Assembly (NCBI GenBank): GCA_965249225.1
Contig: CBDFLT010000008.1
Location: 62,001-126,000 of the forward strand
DNA length: 64,000 nucleotides
Source: CBDFLT01 sp965249225
GTDB lineage: Bacteria > Chloroflexota > Dehalococcoidia > Lucifugimonadales > G963668185
Direction: 5' to 3'
Position 1 is the first letter of the stretch. Every line of letters begins with the position of its first letter. Of the stretch, positions 1-6,869 are shown one piece after another. A model generated the notes under the pieces. The model was not told the origin of the DNA. It did no database searches and was given only the letters and a program-made list of their open reading frames with translations. A program made the translations under genes and the position numbers.

Positions 1-742
1 CGCCATCCTGTCTCCATTTGAGAATGTTCCATATCGCAAGCCCTACAAGGACCAGCGCGACCGGGCCATACCAGTGCGCAGTTGTCAGGAATACCGGCGG
101 GGCAAGGGATGCCCCCAGGTACAGCAAGGACAGTCCCAGCCCCAGAAAACCCCAACGCCCTCTGCTGCGATCGCTCCAGATGATCGCAGACCCCGCAGCG
201 ACCCCTATCAATCCAATCGGCGCCAGGACGGCTGACCAGTACGGGGCGTGTGGTGGAGGCGATGAACCAAGCGGTATGGCGATGAAGAGCGCACTTAGGG
301 CTATCGAGCAGCAAGCAGCTGCCAACGACGCAATGGCAAGGTGGCTCACGGGCATCCTGTGGCCTCGTAACCGGCGGAGGTACTGCCTCGCTATCCAGCT
401 CACACAGAATGCCACAGATGCCCCTCCACCATAGATGACTGTGAGGGCGAAGACGAACGCGACGGGGTGGGAATCTAGAGAGAGGTTCCCATAGATGGCC
501 ATCGCGATGGAGAGGCTCGCCAGTACGCCGACCGGGAAGAACCAGGCATGCTTTAGCTCTGGCGATAGCCAACCTGCAACGAAGGGGGACGACACTGCTA
601 GCGGGATTGCCGTGGCAAGGATGAGAAGCCAGGTGCTCGTGGAGCTACCAAGCTCCGTGAAGCCCAATGCGACACCCGTGCCTGTGATAGCGGCCAGTCC
701 AGCCGTCACCACGGGGTGGCCTTTGGGGAGAGCAATCGTCAC
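1..742 (-). CDS. Polytopic membrane protein, 3' end off the window
   Basis: Reading the minus strand from a GTG at 742 gives an open frame of about 247 codons with no stop before the window edge, so the C-terminus is missing. The GTG is preceded by GGGAG and lies 10 bp after the stop of the SRAP gene, suggesting co-transcription. The product is strongly hydrophobic, with about six to seven predicted membrane segments separated by short loops containing RQYLRRLRGH and WSDRSRGRW. There is no cofactor motif and I do not recognise a family. The reading frame is long, hydrophobic in a regular pattern and has a good ribosome site, so I consider it real; function is unknown. Confidence 0.6.
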   Translation of the reverse strand, partial: MTIALPKGHPVVTAGLAAITGTGVALGFTELGSSTSTWLLILATAIPLAVSSPFVAGWLSPELKHAWFFPVGVLASLSIAMAIYGNLSLDSHPVAFVFALTVIYGGGASVAFCVSWIARQYLRRLRGHRMPVSHLAIASLAAACCSIALSALFIAIPLGSSPPPHAPYWSAVLAPIGLIGVAAGSAIIWSDRSRGRWGFLGLGLSLLYLGASLAPPVFLTTAHWYGPVALVLVGLAIWNILKWRQDG

Positions 743-752
743 GGCGTCTCCC

Positions 753-1460
753 TCATAATGGCAACCTCAGAGCAGGGCCGTCGCACGGCCTGACCTGCCC
801 TAGAGGAACGACCATTTCCGGTCCGTCGTTGGCGGGGCTGTTGACCAGGGAGGAGACTTCGTATGCCTCCATCTCGTCGGTGATGTAAGGAGTCAGGATT
901 CCGGCGAGGGCGGCGTAGCCCTGGATGTCATGGTCCAGCCAGAGGGACTCCAGTTCCCTCGGTAGGATGACCGGCATCCGGTCGTGGATGGGGCTAAGCA
1001 ACTCGTTGGCCGACGTGGTGATGATGGCGCAGGATCGGACGACCTCGCCCTTCGGGTCCCGCCATCCATCCCAGAGACCCGCGAAGGCAAAGGGCTCACC
1101 CGACGCCATCACGATCCGCATGGGCCTCCTGCTGGAGCCTTTCCCCTGCCACTCGTAGAACCCGTCGGCGAGGACCAGGCACCGTCGTCTCTGTAACGCA
1201 GTGCGCAAGCTGGACCGCTGGGCCAGGGTCTCGGCGCGAGCGTTTATCATGCGGCTACCCACCGATGCGCTTTTGGCCCAGGAGGGTATCAGTCCCCACC
1301 GCATGTAGGAGCCCCGCCTTCTGCCGCCGTTAGTCACGGAGAGGGCCATCTGGGTAGGGGCTATGTTGTAGCGGGGAACGTGGGTCAGTTCAGAGCCGTC
1401 GAAGTCGAACCGCTCTTGCAGCTCTCCTATGCCCGCTATCAGGCTGTATCTTCCACACAT
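753..1460 (-). CDS. yedK: SOS response-associated peptidase (SRAP/HMCES family)
   Basis: The 235-residue protein is full length for the SRAP family, which covalently caps abasic sites in single-stranded DNA. After removal of Met1, Cys2 of the MCGRY start forms the thiazolidine link to the abasic sugar. The other family residues are visible: Asn32 in RYNIAPTQ, Glu103 in ADGFYEWQ and His159 in SPIHDRMPVIL. It acts in DNA-damage tolerance in the cytoplasm. The membrane-protein gene follows 10 bp downstream on the same strand. About 170 bp upstream lies the 3' remnant of an error-prone polymerase gene, so this was probably an SOS locus that has decayed. No LexA box was identified with confidence. 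Confidence 0.93.
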   Translation of the reverse strand: MCGRYSLIAGIGELQERFDFDGSELTHVPRYNIAPTQMALSVTNGGRRRGSYMRWGLIPSWAKSASVGSRMINARAETLAQRSSLRTALQRRRCLVLADGFYEWQGKGSSRRPMRIVMASGEPFAFAGLWDGWRDPKGEVVRSCAIITTSANELLSPIHDRMPVILPRELESLWLDHDIQGYAALAGILTPYITDEMEAYEVSSLVNSPANDGPEMVVPLGQVRPCDGPALRLPL

Positions 1461-1621
1461 CTGCGTTCAGTTGGGAACGACGATTGCACGTCCCAATTCC
1501 ACTAAATTAGCGGAGCAGAATCGCCGTTCCATTCCTTTCATTGTTCCTCTCAATTATCCCACTTTGGCGGCATCTCCGCCAAGAATAGACCTCGGTTGCA
1601 CTTCCCCAAATACCTTCACGT

Positions 1622-2070
1622 CTAGTGCCAATCATGGGCAGTTGGCATGGCGACCTTCGCGCCGATGCGCTCCACTTCTGACACGACCACGTTGGTGGCG
1701 CCGTCCCACCGGGAGACCCTTCCCCTGGCAAGGATCACCTGGTTTCCCAGCACCCTGCGGCACCGGGCGAACACCTGCGGCCAGAGGATGAGCTGCACGT
1801 CCCCCGTCTCGTCCTCGATGGTCACGAACACCGCCCCGTCCTGGCCCCTGGGATGCTGACGGGCCACGGGCCATCCCGCCACCAGGACCTTCTCTCCATC
1901 CACCAGCCCCTCCACTGCTGCGGCGGGCAGCACCTCGGCGCTCAGAGTAGGTCGCACGAACTCCATGACATGCCCTCTGGGGTAGATGCCCATGACCCGG
2001 TACTCGCCCACCATCCGCTCGTACTCGCGCAAGTCGGCAAGCTGCGGAACGCCGTTTGTTCCTGACGAAG
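1622..2070 (-). pseudogene. dnaE2: 3' remnant of error-prone DNA polymerase DnaE2
   Basis: About 145 codons on the minus strand match the extreme C-terminus of the DnaE2-type polymerase III alpha subunit: the ERMVGEYRVMGIYPRGH stretch, then the OB-fold with VAGWPVARQHPRG, VFVTIEDETGDVQLILWP and a terminal AHDWH. Everything N-terminal (PHP domain, palm, fingers) is absent. Upstream of about position 2070 the reading frame continues as sequence with no polymerase character, so this is a truncated relic of a protein normally over 1000 residues. It cannot be catalytic. The truncation point abuts a plus-strand reading frame of unrelated sequence, which looks like a rearrangement junction. Confidence 0.8.
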
Positions 2071-2322
2071 GGAAGGCTCTCTGACTGCTGGAACTCATGG
2101 TTCCCGGGGTGGACGATTGAAGACTGTACGTCCACATACTATCCGCACGGGCCGGATTACGTGTGGATCGAAGTCGAAGGGGAGTTTCACAACGACCTGA
2201 ACATCGACTATACTCAGTATGGCACTGCACACGGCTATTCGTATAGATGCGACTTGACCGAAGGAGCCCTACCCATATTGTGGGAAGAGGTCTGTCGGGG
2301 TGGGAAGGTTGAACAACCTTAG
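2056..2322 (+). CDS. Possible remnant of a secreted protein
   Basis: A plus-strand frame reads through a stretch rich in aromatic and acidic residues (DYVWIEVEGEFHNDL, then YTQYGTAHGYSYRCDL) with two cysteines in its C-terminal half, which looks more like an extracellular protein fragment than noise. Its first 20 or so codons overlap the DnaE2 remnant on the other strand, so the true N-terminus is probably lost at the junction near 2070. No signal peptide, ribosome site or known domain is visible. It may be a second gene fragment brought here by rearrangement, or a spurious frame. Confidence 0.3.
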   Translation: MFLTKGRLSDCWNSWFPGWTIEDCTSTYYPHGPDYVWIEVEGEFHNDLNIDYTQYGTAHGYSYRCDLTEGALPILWEEVCRGGKVEQP

Positions 2323-2346
2323 ACAATCTGAGCGGACCGAGTTGCG

Positions 2347-2694
2347 TTGACTAGATTCATCGCATACTTCGAGCAATTGACGCTCGTAGGCGGTGGAGCG
2401 CTAGCACTAACCGTTAGCCTAGGACTCTTAGTCTCGCTGCTAATCCGACCCACGGCGGAGATAAACTTCCTAAACATAGCGACGCTGGTGCTCGCGTCTG
2501 CCGGGGGCATCGGCCTGATTCTCGGCCATAATAGATTCAAGTGGCTGGTCACAGCGAGTCTCTGTCTTTTGTGCGCTGTGATCCCAACGGTTTTTGGGGC
2601 AGTGTTCTTGCTGTACGCTGCTCCCCTCACATTAGTTGTAGCCGGGACGGGCTTGAAGGTCTCCCGCAACCTCGCCGGAATACATGCTCGCTGA
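2347..2694 (+). CDS. Small membrane protein, unknown function
   Basis: A 115-residue, strongly hydrophobic product with three to four predicted membrane segments (LALTVSLGLLVSLLI, then a segment around IATLVLASAGGIGLILG, then ASLCLLCAVIPTVFGAVFLL and following). It starts at a TTG with no clear ribosome site; the first ATG lies far inside, so the start is uncertain. No family is recognised. It sits in a lower-G+C accessory stretch with other short hypotheticals on the same strand and is probably a real but poorly conserved gene. Confidence 0.5.
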   Translation: MTRFIAYFEQLTLVGGGALALTVSLGLLVSLLIRPTAEINFLNIATLVLASAGGIGLILGHNRFKWLVTASLCLLCAVIPTVFGAVFLLYAAPLTLVVAGTGLKVSRNLAGIHAR

Positions 2695-2926
2695 ATTGAT
2701 GTGGCTGGGTGCCAAATTCGGCACCTGAGTTCTCCAAAGCGGTCGAAGCACCGTGAGGGATACTCCGATCTCCAAGGATAGGAGCCCATTCATCCGAATA
2801 AGGAAGGATACGTCTTGCTTGGGTTGATGTAGTTAGCACGCTGGACACCGACGAACGTAAGCTCCAAAGCCGAGGGACCTCCCGCATCATAATAATCCTC
2901 GGCGCCCCGGGTCAAAGCTGGCTTCT

Positions 2927-3403
2927 TTGCCCATCCCTGTTTCGGTTAGCGCCCACTCGCCCATGGGGAAAGTCATTACGCTGGCAGATGACAATAGAAT
3001 GGCAGGACAAAGCCAACCAAGAGACCTAATGGCAAGCAGCTCCGATTCAAGGGGATTCTTATCCGGTCGTCTCGGAACGACAATTGTAGCAGTTGTGATA
3101 ACTGGGCTGGTGGTCTTTGTGGCCTGTCTCTTAGTTTGGCATCACCTCGGTGGAGGTGCCTGGCGCAGCGATGTGAGTGTGAAGAGCGCGTTGCTGCTTT
3201 CCCCAGACAGGCTCGAATTCATTGTCGCCTCCTGCCACGGGGTACCACGAGTGTCCCTGGAGGAGACGGACGTCGATGTGCGGATTAAGGTGATTTCCTT
3301 CTCCACTCCCTTACGAGGTGGCATGGACTGCCTGGATACCGTTCAGGGCCATCTTCGAGAGCCGCTGGGAGATCGGACTGTTCGTATAGTCGACTCACCG
3401 TAG
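2927..3403 (+). CDS. Single-pass membrane protein, unknown function
   Basis: The 158-residue frame has a polar N-terminal region, one membrane segment (TTIVAVVITGLVVFVACLLV, about residues 51-70) and a C-terminal domain of about 85 residues with two cysteines (ASCHGVPRV and GGMDCLDTV) that would lie outside the membrane. The frame opens at a TTG; ATG codons at codons 13 and 35 are equally possible, the latter (near 3029) preceded by AAGAGA. I do not recognise the family. The two cysteines could pair in an extracytoplasmic domain; that is inference. Confidence 0.5.
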   Translation: MPIPVSVSAHSPMGKVITLADDNRMAGQSQPRDLMASSSDSRGFLSGRLGTTIVAVVITGLVVFVACLLVWHHLGGGAWRSDVSVKSALLLSPDRLEFIVASCHGVPRVSLEETDVDVRIKVISFSTPLRGGMDCLDTVQGHLREPLGDRTVRIVDSP

Positions 3404-3602
3404 GATCAGAGGTAGGAAGTCGGTGTCGGGCGATGCGTGCTACGATTAGCGCCCAACGGTACACTCAGACACCAAGCAAGACGAGCACATATTTGCGGGC
3501 AGGAGAGTCCACGGCATCTCACATACCCACTTCCTCTATCGCTACCGGAGTAAATAGAGTGGGACTGTTTGATTTCCGCGCTTGGAAGGTACAGATTGGA
3601 CG

Positions 3603-4220
3603 ATGAGAAAACCGATACTCTTGTTTGCTGTAGCTATCATGGCCGTGGGTCTGATGGTGGGAGTATTGACCGGTGCCACTTACGTCGATGGAGGTGGAAC
3701 TATTGGCGACACGCCACCGTCCGGACAGGGACCGGGAGACCCACCAGGCGATTCTGATATCCATGACGATCCGAATCCCGACAACGCTCCGGCGATCACG
3801 GTAAGAGACTTGCCTTCATGCGACAACATTGAATTGCCGAGATACAGTGGATCGCTCCCAACCGCGCCGCCCACGTATGGCACCCCAAATCAGCCGGGAA
3901 ACATCCTATGCGGTCTCACTCCCACGCAAGTTGACACCCCACGACCCGGACCGGCACCCGCGCCCTAAAAACCTGACAGCTACATCGACACCGACCTCAA
4001 TCACTCTGACGTGGGACGCACCTGGCGATCCTACAGTCACTGGGTACCAGATACTGCGTAAGAAGCTGGGCGAACGGGCGATCTACAGGGCCACGGCGAC
4101 CCCAGCCTACGAGAGCAGGCCCGCTATCTCTTCCGCTCGCCGACCACACGACGGGATTTGAGGCCAACAAGAAAGTCCCACACATATGGATGGGAGAAAT
4201 AGCCCTTCCGAAACAAAAGA
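3603..4220 (+). pseudogene. Frameshifted secreted fibronectin type III protein
   Basis: The first frame starts at an ATG after GGAAGG and encodes a membrane-spanning signal (KPILLFAVAIMAVGLMVGVL) followed by a Pro/Gly/Asp-rich linker, stopping at 3968. From about 3955 the +1 frame continues with the opening of a fibronectin type III domain: PKNLTATSTPTSITLTWDA and then TVTGYQILRKK. Near 4105-4130 yet another frame carries AQARYLFRS, resembling the later strand of the same fold. So one FN3 domain is spread across three frames by at least two indels. An intact relative would be a signal-anchored surface protein with an FN3 module. Here it is decayed. Confidence 0.6.
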
Positions 4221-4248
4221 AGGCCCCATATATATTTAAAGGAAGACA

Positions 4249-4281
4249 AGAGGGGGCGCTGCATAGTGCAGCGCCCCCTCT
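4249..4281. terminator. 15-bp stem-loop with 3-nt loop
   Basis: A perfect 15-bp inverted repeat (arms 4249-4263 and 4267-4281, G+C-rich, loop TAG) lies 22 bp before the end of the first IS3-family copy. It has the strength of an intrinsic terminator but lacks a T-tract on either side. It could terminate transcription of the decayed FN3 gene or insulate the insertion sequence. Confidence 0.45.
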
Positions 4282-4371
4282 CTCCCTGCCGTGCGTGAAC
4301 ATCTGTACGTCGTCAAAACAAGTGGGACAAAAGGGGAGCCTTTAAAGCGTGCAACTTGGACGCTAACCGGC

Positions 4372-5364
4372 TCAGGCAGTTCTCAGATTTGCCAACCTCC
4401 GTTCGGCTAGACTCTTTTGCTTCACCTCCTGTCTCGTCGCCAGTATGGCGTCTTGGCGTCCGTGGTACATATCCGCCGGCGTGATGTTCCCCAAAGCCTC
4501 GTGATAGCGCTCGTAGTTGTAGTACCTTACGAAGCCCTCCATAGCCGCTACAAGCTCTTCCAGGCTGTGGTGGACAAAGACGTTGACCTTAGCCTTGGCT
4601 GTGCGATGGTACCGCTCCAACTTGCCGTTGGTCTGGGGATGGAAAGGTGAGGCGAAGATGTGTTTCATGAACCTGGCCCTTAGGAACTCGTCCAACGCCC
4701 TAGACAGAAAGCCTGGACCGTTGTCGCTCAGAAGGGCTGGACCTGGCTCTACAGGCGCCGTCGGTTGACCGGTGAACTCCACCGCATCCTGGACCACGTC
4801 GATGATGTCGGCACTGCTCATGCTGGTCTGCACCCTCCAGCCCACGATCATCCTGGAATAGTCATCCAGCACGCTGATCAGGTAGTAGTAGCCCCAACCC
4901 ACCACGAAGAAGTAGCTGGCATCGGTCTGCCATAGCTCATTGGGCCTGGCAGTCTTGGTGTGAAACTCCTTTCCTGCTGGGAAGCCCTTGGTCTCGGGCG
5001 GCTTGATGAGCCCCGCTTCCTTCAGTATCCGGTATACGGTGGACTCGGAGACGTACATGACCTGTTCGTCCACCAGGGTGGTCGCCACCTCTCTCGGGCT
5101 CAACGATGGGTGCTCCAACGCATACCTGACCACGTACCGTCTTTGCTTTGTAGCCAACCGGTTCCACACTCGCCTGGGCTCTGGTGGCCGGTCTACCAGA
5201 CCGTTAAACCCCTTGTCTCGATACCTGCTCTTCCAGCGGTAGTAGGTCGAGGGTGCTATCTGCAACTCTTGGAGGGTCTGCCTGACCGGCAGAGGAGACC
5301 TCTCGACGATCTGAAGGACCTCCGCCTTGAGCTGGGCCTCCCTTCTCACATAGGGCTTGCCCAT
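4372..5364 (-). CDS. IS3-family transposase OrfB (DDE integrase), copy 1
   Basis: The 330-residue OrfB has an N-terminal helix-turn-helix region (LQELQIAPSTYYRWKSRYRD), then the integrase core: the first catalytic Asp in ELWQTDASYF, the second in LLSDNGPGF, and the Glu in HPQTNGKLERYHRT. It starts at ATG 7 bp after orfA ends and lies in the -1 frame relative to orfA, so a -1 slip on the run of seven A's near the end of orfA would yield the OrfAB fusion normal in this family. Protein sequence is identical to the copy 2 product. Confidence 0.92.
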   Translation of the reverse strand: MGKPYVRREAQLKAEVLQIVERSPLPVRQTLQELQIAPSTYYRWKSRYRDKGFNGLVDRPPEPRRVWNRLATKQRRYVVRYALEHPSLSPREVATTLVDEQVMYVSESTVYRILKEAGLIKPPETKGFPAGKEFHTKTARPNELWQTDASYFFVVGWGYYYLISVLDDYSRMIVGWRVQTSMSSADIIDVVQDAVEFTGQPTAPVEPGPALLSDNGPGFLSRALDEFLRARFMKHIFASPFHPQTNGKLERYHRTAKAKVNVFVHHSLEELVAAMEGFVRYYNYERYHEALGNITPADMYHGRQDAILATRQEVKQKSLAERRLANLRTA

Positions 5365-5369
5365 GGGCT

Positions 5370-5732
5370 CTAACCGAGGCTTTTTTTCAGGACCAGGTTC
5401 TCCACCGACAGCTGAGCAACAAGTTCCTTGAGCCGCTCGTTCTCGCGCTTCAAGGCATCGACCTCCGCCTTGTTCGCCTCCCGTAGCGTGTCACCCTTCA
5501 GCCTCGACTTGCCCGCCTCCATGTAGTCCTTGAGCCACTTGTAATAGACCCCGGGGTTGATTCCCTCTCGCCTGCACAAGGCGCTGACTGATATCTCCCC
5601 GCGGATCCCCTCTATGACGATCCGTACCTTCTCCTCAGGTGTGTACTTGCGACGTGTAACGTTTCTGGTCCGTCGGACCACCTGCCTCGCGTTCTCGTCG
5701 GCTTGATCGTAGCTTCGACTGACTTCCTGCAT
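5370..5732 (-). CDS. IS3-family OrfA (DNA-binding), copy 1
   Basis: A 120-residue helix-turn-helix protein (RKYTPEEKVRIVIEGIRGE, then VSALCRREGINPGVYYKW) ending in a leucine-zipper-like helix (ALKRENERLKELVAQLSVE). The start is set at the ATG preceded by AAAGGAGCC; an in-frame GTG 15 bp upstream is also possible. A run of seven adenines before the last codons is the likely -1 frameshift site towards orfB. Confidence 0.9.
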   Translation of the reverse strand: MQEVSRSYDQADENARQVVRRTRNVTRRKYTPEEKVRIVIEGIRGEISVSALCRREGINPGVYYKWLKDYMEAGKSRLKGDTLREANKAEVDALKRENERLKELVAQLSVENLVLKKSLG

Positions 5733-5844
5733 CCTGGCTCCTTTCACTTCCGTGAATCTACTCTCCTACCTGAGCCAGGACAATCGCCTTAATTGTCGCT
5801 TCTCAATTCCCCATCAGCTGTCCCAAATGTGCTGACGATACACA

Positions 5845-5914
5845 AGTAGGCCTTAATCGTTGTTGCGCCCAGGTCCTCGGCCTTGGCCACTGAAGCGTCG
5901 AGGTCTCTCACCGC
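5845..5914 (-). pseudogene. 70-bp orphan fragment of a VOC-family gene
   Basis: This stretch matches the interior of the VOC gene at 15949-16018 with about two mismatches, then similarity stops abruptly. It encodes the KDLDASVAKAEDLGATT region of that protein in the same orientation. One edge is the end of IS3-family copy 1. It is a relic of a duplicated or transposed VOC gene trimmed by the insertion sequence. Confidence 0.75.
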
Positions 5915-5935
5915 TGAAATTGAGTGGTTCCTTAC

Positions 5936-5964
5936 TTTCGACAGAAACTGCTGGGTCTTATAAT
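5936..5964 (+). promoter_or_regulatory. Candidate promoter, leaderless arrangement
   Basis: A perfect TATAAT lies at 5959-5964, only 7 bp before the ATG at 5972, so transcription would begin at or next to the start codon. The -35 region (TTTCGA at 5936-5941, 17-bp spacing) is weak. No ribosome site precedes the ATG, which fits a leaderless message. Confidence 0.4.
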
Positions 5965-5971
5965 CGGTAAC

Positions 5972-6469
5972 ATGGCCGCAGCATTACGTTGGTCGGTCTT
6001 GTCAGCCTCAGTCGCGTTATTACTTGTGGCCTGTTCGGAGGAACGTGACCTAGTCCCAAATACGCTGGAGGCGGACCTTGTCCAGGCCGGTATGAACGTG
6101 ATGATGGCGGACAGGAAAGTCACAAGCGTTACACCAAGCACTCACTCGACCAATTCGTGGATCGACAATCCAACAGGTACAGGCACGAGCCCGCTGAATC
6201 CAATGTACCTGCGAGACCCCGATACAACTTGTTACTACTGCTGGGACTCGACCGGCATGATCACGCGTCAAGACGAATCCTCGGCAACCTGTGGAGCGCC
6301 TAGTGACGGCGCAGCCACCATCCCACCTTGCCTGGTTCAGGGGAAAATCGTGTCAAATGATCCTTACTTCGATCAGACTAACTACACGGTGGAGATCGGC
6401 GCTATCGTTGTAGTGGCTATCGTCCTTGTTGGGACTTTGATATGGATCAGGCGAACACGTAGTGGTTAG
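5972..6469 (+). CDS. Putative lipoprotein with C-terminal membrane anchor
   Basis: From the ATG at 5972 the 165-residue product opens with a lipoprotein signal (LSASVALLLVACSEE; lipidated Cys about residue 22), followed by a polar domain with four to five cysteines (TTCYYCWDS, SATCGAPS, IPPCLVQ) and a final membrane segment (VEIGAIVVVAIVLVGTLIWI) with a basic tail RRTRSG. The frame is open 16 codons further upstream, but those codons spoil the signal peptide. Dual anchoring, by lipid and by a C-terminal helix, is unusual. The cysteine-rich middle could be disulfide-bonded or bind metal; function unknown. Confidence 0.65.
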   Translation: MAAALRWSVLSASVALLLVACSEERDLVPNTLEADLVQAGMNVMMADRKVTSVTPSTHSTNSWIDNPTGTGTSPLNPMYLRDPDTTCYYCWDSTGMITRQDESSATCGAPSDGAATIPPCLVQGKIVSNDPYFDQTNYTVEIGAIVVVAIVLVGTLIWIRRTRSG

Positions 6470-6869
6470 CTTGCGTCATATTGAGAACAGTACGAGAGAT
6501 AAAACTTAGAAGTTAGATCCTGCTCACTATTGGAATGGACCCATAAACCGCAACCGCATGGTATTCAAGGAACGCTACGAGTCAGATAGTGCTCGATGCC
6601 AGGTTCCCTGGACTTTTCTGAGGGTGCCCTCGGATCACGCCTCATCTCGATATTCCCGTCTGAGTTAAGGCTGATAACCAGAGCACGACGCTTCCTCAAG
6701 CTTTCCAGGATGATTTCGGTGGGATGTAGGTCCACCCTCCCCCGTCTCCACCAGAGATCCGGAATCCGACATCGAGAGTGCGTCGTCGCATTAGGCACAG
6801 CGTAGTCGAAACTGCTCGCCGGCTTATTCCTAAAAGCGCCTGACCATAGCGGAATGATTCGTTGGCAAC
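6470..6869. other. 400-bp stretch without a confident gene
   Basis: Between the small lipoprotein and the end of the 1168-residue lipoprotein gene I see no clear gene. A 77-codon minus-strand frame (6565-6798) contains LHPTEIILESLRKRRALV followed by a charged tail and could be a small helical protein, but it has no ribosome site or recognised family. The plus strand is broken up. This is a lower-G+C accessory stretch. Confidence 0.3.

Larger units (their letters stand above)
4304..5844 (-). mobile_element. IS3-family insertion sequence, copy 1 (1541 bp)
   Basis: The element is complete: its two ends form imperfect inverted repeats starting TGTGTATCGTCAGCACA (at 5844, minus strand) and TGTACGTCGTCAAAACA (at 4304). 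It carries orfA and orfB. Exactly the same length occurs at 11520-13060 and 20095-21635, with almost no base differences, so all three are recent. The 8 bp flanking each side differ (TGAACATC against AGTAGGCC), so no target duplication is visible here, unlike copy 2. The 5845 side abuts a 70-bp fragment of the VOC gene found intact at 15860. Confidence 0.93.

Noticed and set aside
6565..6798. 77-codon minus-strand frame possibly resembling a short docking domain
   Set aside because: The resemblance is weak, with no ribosome site or partner gene; mentioned only as part of the gap entry.
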